Source: Gremmenia infestans
Lineage: Eukaryota > Ascomycota > Leotiomycetes > Helotiales > Hamatocanthoscyphaceae
Assembly (NCBI GenBank): GCA_032629725.1
Contig: JAFEVB010000005.1
Coordinates: 558,001 to 622,000 of the forward strand
Length of the DNA: 64,000 bases
Direction of reading: 5' to 3'
The stretch's first letter is position 1. Each line of letters opens with the position of its first letter. The notes under the pieces are model-generated. The model worked only from the letters and a program-made list of their open reading frames with translations. It did not search any database and was not told the origin of the DNA. The position numbers and the translations under genes are program-made. Of this stretch, positions 1 to 11,439 are shown in pieces.

Positions 1-324
1 ATAAGTATCTAGCGTATCTTTACGCTTTTACTTTCCATTTCCGATCTAATAGGGCCTATTTTCATACAGGATTCAAGCCCCTCAAATGGATGCAACGGCT
101 CTTACCTAACACTTCTTAAGTGCCAGAGGCTCCGCTCAGAGGATTAATACCTTGGTCGAGAGGCGCCAGCCTAGTAGCTATAGCTACTTACAGAAGTTCC
201 TCATATCACTCGTTCTGCTATAATATGATCATCATAGGCATGAATTCTCATCTTCTCTTTCTGTGAACCATTTCTTTACTGTTTATCTTTGATTTGTGCC
301 TGTTTATACTCATCAAACCTCAAT
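1..324. other. Intergenic / upstream of secreted protein gene
   Basis: No gene is supported here. The only structure noted is a perfect 14-bp palindrome at 174-187 (GTAGCTA followed by TAGCTAC). The last part is probably promoter and 5' UTR of the gene starting at 325. Confidence 0.5.
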
Positions 325-3300
325 ATGCGTCTTTACGGAACCTACTTATCATCGGTTGAACAGACGTTATTCGTTCTCGTTTCCATTTCTCACTTCGTGT
401 TGGCAGCTGCTCTACCAGGTTTTGTTGATCCCGACCATAGGCTCTATCCCAGATTCAATACAAGCCATCCCAATATTAGCAGTATTGCCTTATCTTCGCC
501 GAGCATCAATTTTCTTCCCACTGGGAGACTCTCAACCCAGTCTAAACCATCATCGACTGGGAAAGAAACCTCATCAGGGTTATCATCCACACATTCTCTT
601 AGCAGTAGTCATGGTACAAGCACTGGTTATAGCATACCTCATCAGGGGACTGGCAGCAGTAGCAGTTCAACGCTTTCGAACACCACGTCACAGTCGCTTG
701 TTATTATTACATCCATTATTGTTGAGTATGTCTCTCTAGTATATGAGCTTCCAAATACCCTTTTATTATCAAAGATCAGCGTTGACTCAAGTCTCTCAGA
801 TCTGGTCTTACTCTGATAGAACCTATCATTACTGGGTACGCAAATGCCCCGAGCCTTTCTCTCCTCGTTTAGGCAGATTCGGGAGCCTTCAGATCGGTCG
901 GGTGATTAAGTACTCCCGAGCCTACTAAATACACCTGAAAATGCTCCCTCTTAATTATCAGGCAATACTAACTCTAAGAACTTATAGCGGAGGATTATCG
1001 TCTCCCATTACTCTTCCACCTATTACTACGACTTTTGTCAGCTCTCAGGCGACATTCAGTATCTCTTCAGTGTCTTCCCAGATTGCAGGCCTTATCCCTA
1101 TCATCAATTCTTGGAAAGCAAATCCTACCCCACTTAAGTCAGGTACCCTTGGTAAAGTCAATGGTGTTAAAGACGATGTAGAAGGTCTTATCTCCAATCT
1201 AGGCGGTCAATCATCGCCTTCACCATGCGATTCTAAAAAGAAGAGGGGGCTAGGAGGGCCGCCCGGCATCGTTACTCAGGGAGTCAAAGATATCGTAAAC
1301 ACATTATCGTGTGTCAGTAGCAAGTTGGACAACGTTGAAGATGATATCAACGCTGATGATATCAATGGGATTGAAAGTACTCTAGACAGCCTGACATCGG
1401 AAATCGACGACCTCAGCGACGAGACAGATGATGAGAAATCCAATAGCGACAGACAATCTGATTCGGCTACTTCGACTAGCACTCCAGCTAGCAGCTCAGC
1501 TAGCACTTCAGCAAGTTCATCATCATTCTGCAAATCGACAGATGCGGCGTTGCAAGTCACTGTTCTATGCGTACCGACCTCAATCATCTCGAGCGGTACA
1601 ACGATCTCAACTACAAAATGCTCGCCCTCTGTTACGTTTACCGCGAGTGGCTGCTCCGTCACAGGATTCACGACTACGAGTATCGTGTCTAGTACATCGT
1701 CGAGTAGTGCTCAAACATATTGCGCTACTGATACTTGCGGCACCGCATGTCCCATGGCCAAAGGCCCTCTTAGTGGCGCCAGCATGGGTCTTGTCGTTTC
1801 TACTGGAACCTGTGCCTTGATTCCCACGTTTACAACGTCTTCTGTTCCAACCGCTAGCTACGCAACGTTCGACAACCCCACGGTTGCAACTTCAACTGCT
1901 GGCGCCGTGAAGAGGACAGCTCCCCAGCTTTCTCTCGGTAGCTCTGTTTTATTGATGGAACGCACTCTTCCAACTGTTGCTCCGATCAATTATAGGAGCC
2001 ACGTTGCTGCATTGTCTGGAGTTGCTACCTGGGTCTTTCAAGGATATCCTACATCTGGACAGTTCTTTGACTATCCATCTGCTGGTAGCCACACTTCAGG
2101 TGTTAATGGCATGTATGGATGCACAGGTGTAATCATCGCCTCTGATAAAGGGGTCTATATTGCTCATATCTGGGAAATCCCAGTATTTACCACCGAACAG
2201 TATACTGACTCGGACGATGATACTTTTACGACTTTAGGGTTCAATGCACTCCGCGATGGCTCGGCAAATGCACAGAGTATTACAGCTCTCATTGGGACTA
2301 AAGACAGTCCGGGACCACTGCATTCTTCGAACTCGCCTCAAATATATGTGATAACTCCAAAAACGACCCGCCAACAGCAAGCTAACGGAAGGACTACTGA
2401 GTTGAGATATCAAGTTCGTGCCGAGGCACTTGCTAAAAATCTAATGGGGATCCTTCCTGGTTCAAGTCAATCGACTTTGGGTTACAAGCAAACCGACAAA
2501 CAGATGTCTACCCGGACGGCAGATTATGCAGGCAGAGCTATTGTGGAGGCCGACCCAGAGCAGCAATACTTTACAGATGATAAAGGTGTTACTCGACGAG
2601 TCGGTGCTTGGAGACTTTGGGTAGAGGATCGTTTGATTACCACCACTTATTTCTGGGGTCCGATTGTCACGGGGTCCGCGGCTGCCAAACGGCGACGAAA
2701 TGACCAGTGTAGCATATTCAGCAAAAGCTCTGTTATTTCCAGCAGTGCCATCAGTTCATCCAGCTACTCTGACGTCTCGTCGGGTCCAAGCAATACGCAT
2801 ACTGGAAACAACACAGTCACCGGAAGCCTTTCTACGACCTCGAAAAGTCTTTCCACCACACCTAGAGGGTCTGCAGTTACGGGAAACCTCCCCGCCCCTT
2901 CGAATAGCACAAGTACATCAAAATTAGCAAGAGCGACTTCATCGCTACAATCCACCTTCACTAAACTAGCCTTATCCACTGGCGTTACTGCCGCCAGCAA
3001 AACAACAAATTCAATGCCACCGATAACGTCCTGCACTTTGTCACATATAACTGCTTTGAGCTCAGCCTACTCTTATTATACTATCGACTACCCAGCCACT
3101 ATAGCATGTGGGTGCAACGGCGGTGAGATAATAGCTGGGATCTCTAGTACAGTTGGCTCAGATTCCTCCACCACTTATGTTTGCGAAATCGAAACAACAC
3201 ATATCGCGGTCAGTACTGGAACTCCTCAACCAGTCAAGACGACCTCAACCACGGCTGCAGCTCAAACAACAGCGCCGACGAAAGAAATATTGTAAGTATC

Positions 3301-3743
3301 CTCTATAGTCTACCCTTCAGAATACATGATAAGCATGAGCATGCCATCTCTCAGTCAAGGAAGACAGCTAACTTCTTCCAATTTCTAGCGTCTATTACGA
3401 CAACTACATCGATCAGATTCAAGATAGAATGTACTGGACATTTTTTGAAGGAAATCTCGAAAAAGGAATCGACCTCTGCACTAAGCATTACGCCGCTCAA
3501 GTTGATGCCCCCGGAAAAGATACAGACATAGACAATCCACCATGGCCTACTGGATCCTGGGATATGAAACTCTTCAAGCAAGCAAATTGCGTGTACGCGA
3601 GTGACGGGACCGGGCCGGGAACTATAAAATGTCCCGATATGAGTGAGCCAAAGGCGTGTTTAGGTGGACAAGACCTCCGTCAGTTGAAATGTATTGGGGC
3701 GTGGGCGGATTATTATCGGGAGGTTGCGAGATGCCAGTGGTAA
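325..3743 (+). CDS. Large secreted Ser/Thr-rich protein, uncharacterised
   Basis: Three-exon model: 325-725, 988-3291, 3389-3743; phases close to a 1019-residue protein. Intron 1 (262 nt) ends with a TACTAAC branch site and TTATAG acceptor; intron 2 is 97 nt. The ATG at 325 is chosen over one at 289 because it gives a short basic start followed by a hydrophobic stretch ending ALAA-like (VLAAALPG), a plausible signal peptide. The body is Ser/Thr-rich and probably O-glycosylated. It has Cys-containing blocks (CSVTGFTTTS, CATDTCGTACP), a central globular block with the GCTGVIIASDKGVYIAHIWE-type core, and a compact C-terminus containing YWTFFEGNLEKGIDLC and ending CIGAWADYYREVARCQW. Similar central blocks occur in uncharacterised secreted proteins of leotiomycetes and dothideomycetes (recollection, not a search). 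Three dibasic runs (1235-1246, 1910-1915, 2687-2698) could be Kex2 sites. No catalytic motif was recognised. Confidence 0.72.
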
Positions 3744-5462
3744 TATTTGGGTTTTATAGAAGATAGAATAATGTTTTATTAGCCTTTTTCTTTTTGGCGC
3801 CTTGCTAATTACAGCGAGATACATGTACGTGAATACGGAGCTTCATACCAAAATGGTGAGCCCAAACAGCTAGGCATTTTAGCGCTCTTGTAAATGACTT
3901 CAGAACCTCGCTTCTAGATACTGTAAGGGCGAGATCTAGAACTAGTAAGCATGCGATATCATTTCACTTTAATTTTTCAGGCTGATGACTTTTACGCTTT
4001 TCTAGATGTAGCATTATTCATGCTTGAGATGATCAACAAAATAAGATCTGTAAATCTAGCCTTGCGTACGTACTGTACAATTCTTTTCAGGTTGGCTGCT
4101 TGGACTACCACTCTAACAGGACAGGGGGACACGCTTATGTACTGTACGTACTCACTTCTCGCTCTAGGGGGCATGGCTTGCCGAGGAGGCGAGAAAGAGG
4201 CTTTTAGTAAATTCTTTATTCAGACGTCGTACCATTTCTTGTTTGATGCCAAGTCGTGGGAATGGCTAATTTATCACTTACACGGTAAAGTATTAAGAGG
4301 CAATGTGCAAATCAGGTAGTCCGGTGCTTTAAATGTACCGGAAATAAAAATTTCTCTGCTAGGTCATTTGACAGCGTACATTGTTTGGGTTTTTTCTGGA
4401 AAAATTACATCGAAGCGGCGGAAATGAAGAGTACCATTCTGTGACTAAGGGCGTTCATCGAATGATGTTCTGTTCGTCATTCGATTGATGCGGCTTATGC
4501 GTACCAATAGATATGCTTCTTAGCAACTATGTGCTATCAAACCCTTCATCATCTCTAGACTCCACACCGTCATCGTCAGCGTCGGCATCTCCCACCAGCG
4601 GGGCTCTTCTAGCATTGTACTCTGGCGCGTGTGCATCATAAATGTGCCACAGAGGCTAGATGGGCCACTCGATAGGTGGGGTGGACTTTACAGGCTGCTA
4701 GGCCGGGAACGCCGAATTGCATTGCGGGAGGATAGGATGGGACTTGGAGGTGTTAGGACATAGTGTTATGCATACGGCTTCGATAGCTCTGACCTACTTA
4801 AGGTACTTGTTCGGAAGTGTTTTGGCTGTGAAGATAGGCAGGTAGGGAGGTGGAAGTTTGCGGATAGCAGAAATTGGCACGAGGATTCCAGTTGTTTACA
4901 ATACAATGTCTCATACCCCCTGATGTTTTTTTTTACAGGATCCTATGTTCTCTTTCGTGCTGTAAGAAATGGCCTCTTGGATTTTAGTACTGGGGAACAT
5001 CCGGTTATACTTGCTGTTGGCTCATAGCGGCGATCTTTCGTGTTATTCACTTGAAGCTCGAGAGAGACTGTTGACGAGAATTTATAATGTGACATAATGG
5101 TATTGTTGTTCTGGGTGCTATTGTTGCTCTAAGCACATAAGAAGTCCATTCTGTTTGAAAACCCAAAGTTTCCTTGGAAGTTACAGTGCTAATTCACACC
5201 ACCTTGGTTTTATGCCATGAAGTGGCAGAACTATCAACCCCCACGCCGAAACAGCAAGAAATTCACATACATTAGGTTAGCAGTTACCCCACGAGGTAAA
5301 ACTTGCTCAATAGCAATCTTAAAGTTACTGTCTACCCTCCGTCGCGTCTCAAGGATCTACGCGCACAAAAGAAGGTCAAATAATCCACACACAAAAAGGT
5401 CAACTTTGACATATCTCGTTGAACTTCTACAACACAGGAAGGATCCTCGAACGCATTGAAAT
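3744..5462. other. Gene-free stretch
   Basis: About 1.7 kb with no supported gene. Open frames such as 3951-4319 have no recognisable protein character, splice partners or compositional bias. The start is presumably the 3' UTR of the upstream gene; the end is the promoter of the gene at 5463. Confidence 0.5.
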
Positions 5463-7605
5463 ATGGCAAAGATGACGAACATCAACGCAGAGAGGCATAG
5501 GCCCTGGGGTCTGACCGTACCAGGTCGCCCTCCAACCCCTTCTGAAGGCGCTGCATATGTACGCTTTGCCCCCCCCCCTCGCTGAGTCGTTTCCCAAAGC
5601 TAACAGACTTTGAAGCAATACAGTCGCGTTGGTCCCAGACAGAGCCAAAGACTCTTCTCATTCGAAAATGGCACTTGCCTTGAATATGGCCCAGATGTAA
5701 ATTCAATTCAAATCCCCCTCCACTGCGCTGCTAACTAGCTACCAGGATCTTGTCGACGAGTTCGAAATCTCGCACCCATTTGCCAATCAGGTGGCAATCA
5801 TAGACAAAGCCATCAGGGACATCAAGGCTGTCCGAGATCGGTATCAGAGACCAGCCAGGAACTCCCTGATGGGACACAGCGAAAGTGGAACTGAGAGCGA
5901 GGAAGATCCATTCGATAACTTCCGCAGTCAGCAGCTTGATCCATCTTTGGTTTCCAGCTATTCAATTGAGTCGGGTACATATAAGCAAGTACCATCCCGC
6001 TTTGCGACTGTTGGCAATTTAATCTCTGTACATTCCTATCCCAACAAGTCGGATCTACCGGCGGACGAGCATCCCGGCCATAGTGCCGATACCAGATTTG
6101 GTACGACTGGAAAGCCACCTTTTGGTACAATACCCAGACGTCTTCAGAACAGAGACGGCCCAAAATCCAACGGGCAGCATTACCAGCATGTACCCGGCCA
6201 GCAGAAGAGCCAAAACGCATACACTGGAGGGCAAGCACCGGCTGATCGAAGTAGAGGACGGGCACGACGCGGAACCCGCAGCACTAGCTCAATGGGCCCT
6301 ACTGAGCAGAAGCCCCAACAAATAGATGGTTTTAGTCGAGCAAGCCAGAATGGTAGTGCAGGATCAGACCGTCAAGACCGAGAGCACATGAATGGCTTCG
6401 ATAGAGGAAGTCAGCACAGTTCAATGGGACCGGCCAGACAATCCTCGGTCGAAAACATGCATCAACATCTACAGATGCATGCGGGGCAACCATCGGGCCA
6501 GCAGTTCCAGCAAGTCAACTATGATGATCCCTTGTTCCGCCAGCAATTCCTGCAAGTCACAGGTGCCACCAGCATCGAAGATTTGGTACTGGCAGCGCAG
6601 GCCCAGGGTCAGAACGTTCAAGTGCAAGATTTTCAGCAAATGTACCTTCAGCAGTTGAGCCTTCAGCATCAACATGACGAAGAGGAAGCAATGTTGCGAG
6701 AGGTACTACCCTTAACGCAGCAATATGAAGAAGAGGAAGCATTGATGCGCGAGTTAAATGATGCGAGACAGGATGCCATGAACATTTCCACGGGAAATTA
6801 CGACTATGTGCGATTCATCGACGACCAAAACAATGAGTCGAGAGGGCGTGGAGAACAGGTGCTTAGAGGGGATGCCATCAATGGACAGGCAGAAACGCAG
6901 TCTCGTCCAACATCCTCTGGAGCGGACTCTCTAGGACATCAGAATGAAGTGATGATTGGTAGCTTCGGTGAAGGACCAAGCAGAGCCGGGATGCTGAGAA
7001 CCACGTTCGCCACACACCAATCCGAACAAGGCAACATTCCCTCCCCGTCCTTGAGTTACTACTCAGGCTCTCGAAGCCCAGTTTCTCGTGCCCCAGCAGA
7101 CAACAGTGCAGACCAACTCTTGGCAGGCTTGCGGCGATCGAGAAGTGATACAGCCTTCCGCAACCTCAACGAAAGCCACCTTCAAGACCAAGCACACCCA
7201 AGCCACCGTTCGGCTCTGACCTCCCCACAAATCTTCAACCCCAATGGACGCACATTTCAGAGCACGATGGACGACTCGCACCGTATAGGAAGTCGTATTA
7301 CACTGCCATCGGTTTTCGGAGGACAACGACCTGGCAGTGCTACCAGCTCCAACAACTCATCCGAGAATAGAATCTTTGGAGAAGTCGCCGGTAGCATGAA
7401 CAGGAAACCTTCACCTGCAGGAGGCTTCAGACACGTTCGAAATGTGGATGGGCGACGTCTTGGTCTTTACGAGAGCCGAGCATCGTCGCCGGGCCTTTTG
7501 AATATGGATGAGAGTGATGCGCCGGAGACTGAGATCGGTGGTAGCCGTCGGGGTGCTAAGGGTCATAGTCGTCAACGTTCTGCATCCGCTGGAAGTATGC
7601 GTTAA
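5463..7605 (+). CDS. Q/S-rich protein of unknown function; 5' exons uncertain
   Basis: The 3' exon 5746-7605 is firmly coding. It reads DLVDEFEISHPFANQ, then a basic helix, a long hydrophilic Gln/Ser-rich region, and two acidic helices (QHDEEEAMLREVL, YEEEEALMRELNDA) that resemble ubiquitin-interacting motifs. It ends RQRSASAGSMR. Upstream, a 49-nt intron (5697-5745, GCTAACT branch) joins in phase to exon 5607-5696. A 48-nt intron (5559-5606) joins that to exon 5463-5558, which starts MAKMTNINAERHRPWG. This gives 681 residues. The 5' part is doubtful: a ten-C run at 5569-5578 sits in intron 1, and the other frame after it reads as a convincing protein stretch (see findings). No family is recognised, so no function is assigned. 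Confidence 0.6.
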
Positions 7606-7904
7606 GGTGTTCTGTCTTCCGTTGAGATGTGCATTGTTGCGTTAGGGTGTTCGTCCTTTGTCGGACTTCTTGACGTACAGAATTTGGGGATTTTACAATT
7701 GTGTGGTGATAAATTTGTAGATTAAGAGCTGCGCTGAACAGAAAAGCAAAAAAAAACAAGTATTATTTCATATGATGTCCCACTTGGAGTGATGCATTGC
7801 ATTGAACTTCTCAACTCATGTTGGGTACGAAGCTGTTCAAACAGATACAGAGGTGAACTACTATACTTTCTTGGGAATTTGATTCTTCATCTGGTATAAA
7901 AAGT
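7606..7904. other. Intergenic region upstream of HUS1
   Basis: 3' UTR of the preceding gene and distal promoter of HUS1. An A-rich run lies at 7748-7757. A TATAAAA box is at 7895-7901, about 115 nt before the HUS1 ATG. Confidence 0.5.
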
Positions 7905-7930
7905 GACGCGACGCGTAGACTCGTCGCGTC
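7905..7930. promoter_or_regulatory. Inverted repeat with MluI-box core upstream of HUS1
   Basis: GACGCGACG (7905-7913) and its exact reverse complement CGTCGCGTC (7922-7930) flank an 8-nt spacer. ACGCGT, the MluI cell-cycle box bound by MBF in yeasts, lies at 7911-7916, overlapping the left arm. The element is about 85 nt upstream of the HUS1 start and just below a TATA box (7895-7901). MBF control of DNA replication and checkpoint genes is established in yeasts; its action here is inference. Confidence 0.55.
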
Positions 7931-8013
7931 TCGCTTGAGACTTCGGCGATAAGATGACCCCTCCCCCTCCTTCATAGATGTTTACTTCCTCCTTCCAAAC
8001 ACCCATTCCCAAG

Positions 8014-9294
8014 ATGCGGTTCAAAACCTCCATCCGGAATATCCAGACCTTCTCAAGTAAGATCTCCGTACAAGCTTCAATTCCCAATCTAACAATATCT
8101 CCAGGGCTAACAACGTCCTTGTCTTCCCTTGGCAAGGTAGCCTGGGTCCGACTCGACGATGATTCCGCACGCTTCACCATCATCCCCGAGACAGGAACTC
8201 AAGTATGGGCGTAAGATCCCCGCTACATGAAATTACTGTCCTCTAGCATAGGCTAAGAAATCAAAGCTCTATATCCATCGACTCCATCTTCGAAGACTAC
8301 ACCATCCAGTCCGCCGCCCCCAACAACACAATCAACCTCGAGCTACCCCTCCCACCCCTAAGCCGTGCCCTCAAATCAGCCCTCAACGCGTCATCCGCCT
8401 CGATCCGCCTCACTAAAAAGGACGGAGCCCCCGTACTCTCCCTCACAATTATCACCAACACCATCAGCAGCGGCAACAGCGCCAACGGGTTCCTGAATAA
8501 CAGTGGAAGTGGAAGTGGAAATCAAGATCCATTCGGCGATAATGCGTTTCGGGAAGAGAACTTGGATGGGGGAAGGGATAGAGAAGCGATCGTGACGCAG
8601 GATATACCGGTACGGGTCTTGCAAGCCGACAGCGTAGAAGGGATCCACGAGCCTAAGGTCCGGGAACCAGATGCGTATATTGTACTTCCATCGCTCATAC
8701 AACTCAAAGCGATTTCCGACCGATTCACAAGACTCACGGCCACATCCACATCCAACTCTACATCCAAAGCCTCGCCAAAACTAGAACTAGCGGCCAATAT
8801 GCACGGTGGGTTGAAATTGAGGGTTGAGACCGATGCGTTGAATATCGAGAGCGTGTGGACCGGCTTGACGAATCCGGATCTGGATCCGGGGCAGGTGGAG
8901 GGGGGATTGGAGGAATTGCCCAGTGCGAGGCTCAAGGCTAGGGGCCCGGATGCGTGGGCTAGAGTTAGGATTGATGGGCGGGATTGGGGGAAGGTTCTCA
9001 GTGTGGGACGGATGGATGGGAGGGTCATTGCTTGTAAGTAAGACTTGCTCGCAGTCCCTTTTTAATCTTTATCATTTCGAGCAGCTACTGATTGATTGAT
9101 TAACGCTTTTGACAGGTTTTGCGGATGAGAATGCGTTAATTCTCTACGTCTATTTGAGCAATTATGATGATGGCGAAGAGCATTCTGTGTTGACTGTATG
9201 CATACCTACCTACCTACCGACCAAGCCATACCCCACCTCTACGTCCTACTTTACTAATATCCTACAGTATTACATCTCTTCTTTCAGTGTTTGA
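8014..9294 (+). CDS. HUS1: Checkpoint clamp subunit Hus1
   Basis: Hus1 of the Rad9-Hus1-Rad1 (9-1-1) sliding clamp, which is loaded at DNA damage and activates checkpoint kinases in the nucleus. Exons: 8014-8056, 8105-8210, 8267-9033, 9116-9195, 9268-9294; all phases close to 340 residues. Family hallmarks are MRFKTSIRN at the start, SLSSLGKVAWVRLDDDS, SISIDSIFEDYTIQSAAPNN, IPVRVLQADSVEG, EPDAYIVLPSLIQLKAISDR, and a C-terminus ALILYVYLSN ... YYISSFSV. The ATG at 8014 is chosen because it gives the conserved MRFKT start; an upstream in-frame ATG at 7978 would add an unconserved extension. Intron 1 is 48 nt, in frame and stop-free, so retention would insert 16 residues. A low-complexity N/S/G stretch (about residues 150-165) lies in a loop. 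Confidence 0.95.
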
Positions 9295-10332
9295 TGACGG
9301 ACATAAGCATACAGTACATTCTGCATTTAGCGACGGCGTTGGGGAAATGACAGTTACCGTATATCAAAAGTTCTTGAGCTTTTCTATTCTGTAAAGGAAA
9401 GTACTGGTGTTTCTATACATGTAGTAATCTAATATCACTTAATGTAACACCTCTTAATATGAGCATACATGTATACCTTAAAAACATCAAAAGATCAGAT
9501 CAAATCAAATCAACACGTTAAGATACAGGATCCACTTCCATATACTCCTGTCTTTAGCATTTCTATGCGGATTGGAAGGAAGGATCTGTTCTTTAGTGCT
9601 ACTATGCCATGCTAATCTGTCCTTGGTTGGTCACTCAAGGACCTCTCCCTCCCTCCCTATCTCCCCCGCCTCTCTCCAGGATAGGCTTACGGTATAGACA
9701 CAGTGCACAGAAAAAGCCAGCCCTTATCACCATCCATCCATTCATCCATCGATTTCCCAGGTCCAGTCTCACTCCCACTCCCACTCCAACTCCCACCTCC
9801 ACATTCGCTCAAGACATTACATACTCCATCCACCCACCCAACCGCAAGTATCTCTAGTCCACCTTGTGTATGCACTGTACTATACCTACAAGTAGCCTAG
9901 GTAGGATGCACCCACTACTTGTAATTCAGTAAAAAGACAAACAAGCCATAAAAAAATAATAAACAAATAACTATAAACAATGGGTCCAAGAATACGGAAT
10001 AAAGTAGGAGTGGAATGGTGAATCGTATTAAATATGTAGTTTGGTGTGACGTGGTGTGACAGGCGTGGGCTAACTGACCACTGACCACTTAACCGCCCAG
10101 TCTATGTATGCAAAGAGGATCGATCGATCGCCGCAGAAGATTATTCCCAAACGCCAGCGTAATGTAACGTAACTCAAAAAAAGAACCCGCCACCCCATGT
10201 CTGTCTGTCTGTCTGTCTCTTACTCAAATTCCAAATATGTACATCTCGAAACCTTCCTCGTCATATACGACCGCTTGTATAAACCATTAATCAAGCAGCT
10301 CTATTTCTCAGTCTCATCATTACCAAGCCTGT
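9295..10332. other. Intergenic region between convergent HUS1 and ERG3
   Basis: About 1 kb holding the two 3' UTRs. It contains C/T-rich tracts (9640-9680, 9765-9800), a GATCGATCGATCG run near 10120 and a GTCT microsatellite. No gene supported. Confidence 0.5.
10199..10218. repeat. GTCT tetranucleotide microsatellite
   Basis: Five tandem copies of GTCT, within the region downstream of ERG3. Confidence 0.85.
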
Positions 10333-11439
10333 CTAGTTGACCTTTTTCAAGCTCAGCTTTGGCGCCTCTGTGTATTCTCGGTCATCTTCCCCCTCTACAT
10401 CCTTCACTAGTGCCTCCATCTCCGCGACTTGTCGCGCCCACTCCTTCTCTCCCATCTTCGAGTCCCGTCTGAAGAGCTCATCATTTGGCTTCCGGTAGCT
10501 GCCTCCCAATCGATCCCAAAGCGTCGTGTATTGACCGTAGTTGTAATTAAAGTACAAATGATGCATTGTGTGGCATGCAGCACCATTCAGAATGGGGCTG
10601 TTGGCGACATATTCTCCGTCGTGAATGAAGACGGTCCAAATTTGCACAAAGGCGAAAAGCGCTAGGTAGGCGAACTTCTGCAGAGGGAAGAAGAAGGGGA
10701 AGAAGTGGTATGGGAGAGATTGCATCCAGCCGTCGACGGGGTTGAAAGCAATGGCTGCATATGGTGAAGGCATGATCCATTTGTGGTGGGACTTGTGTAG
10801 GCGCTTGTACAAGAAGGGGTGGTGTAGAGCTCTGTGGATGAAGTAGACGAACATATCGGTAAAGAGGATAAAGAAGGGGAATTGCAGATAGTTGTAGTAT
10901 TTAAAGGGTTCGTCGGAGAGCGTGTCGTAGAGTTTCGAATGGCCGCGGACTTCAGCGAGGAAGAATGGGACTGTCAGGGCAGACATTGTAGGCATAGATC
11001 TGCATGCTTGGGAGATTTCCTGCTTGATTTGGTGCTTGAGGAACTTGGGGTGCTGGAAGGTCGTTTTGTCAAAGACGAATACGTAGGAGAGAGTCGAAAC
11101 GATGAAGTATATCAATCCGCCGGCAAGCCTAGAGAGGGATTTAGTTAAGCGATGAAGGGTCTGAAGGTGGAAGACTTACCACATGATCAAGAACAGGGAC
11201 AAGAACTGTCGGTAGATGTTGTCTCTTGACCATTGGCTCATGTATGCGGCGTCCGTGGGTGCGAATGAGAGGAGTTGACTCGCGGGTTGCCACTGCCACG
11301 ACGAAGCGGCTTTCGCATCAAAAGTCGTAGCATTGCTAAAGCCATCATTCAAGTTGTAAGGCGATGAGGTAGCTGGAAGAAGTGCAGAGTATACATAATC
11401 GAAGGCGTAGGTATCGCAAAACTCGAGGGCGATATCCAT
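10333..11439 (-). CDS. ERG3: C-5 sterol desaturase Erg3
   Basis: Delta7-sterol C-5 desaturase of ergosterol synthesis, an ER membrane di-iron enzyme. Exons (minus strand): 11439-11180 and 11128-10333, with a 51-nt intron whose phases close to 351 residues. The three histidine boxes of the fatty-acid-hydroxylase superfamily are present: HRALHH, HKSHHK and HTMHH. The surrounding FILFTDMFVYFIHRALHH and YGQYTTLWDRLGGSYR are typical of Erg3. Hydrophobic segments flank the first box. Start chosen at MDIALEFCDTYAFDYVYS because homologues begin this way; the upstream in-frame extension is unconserved. It is transcribed convergently with HUS1. No sterol-regulatory element was identified with confidence. 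Confidence 0.95.

Noticed and set aside
29..200. Possible tRNA-like or palindromic element near the window start
   Set aside because: Only a 14-bp palindrome (174-187) is clear; no cloverleaf or B-box was found.
1276..1671. 131-codon minus-strand frame inside the secreted protein gene
   Set aside because: Shadow of the Ser/Thr-rich coding strand; the complement of Ser codons stays open.
3951..4319. 122-codon open frame in the gap after the secreted protein gene
   Set aside because: No conserved-looking segment, no splice partners, mixed composition; likely chance.
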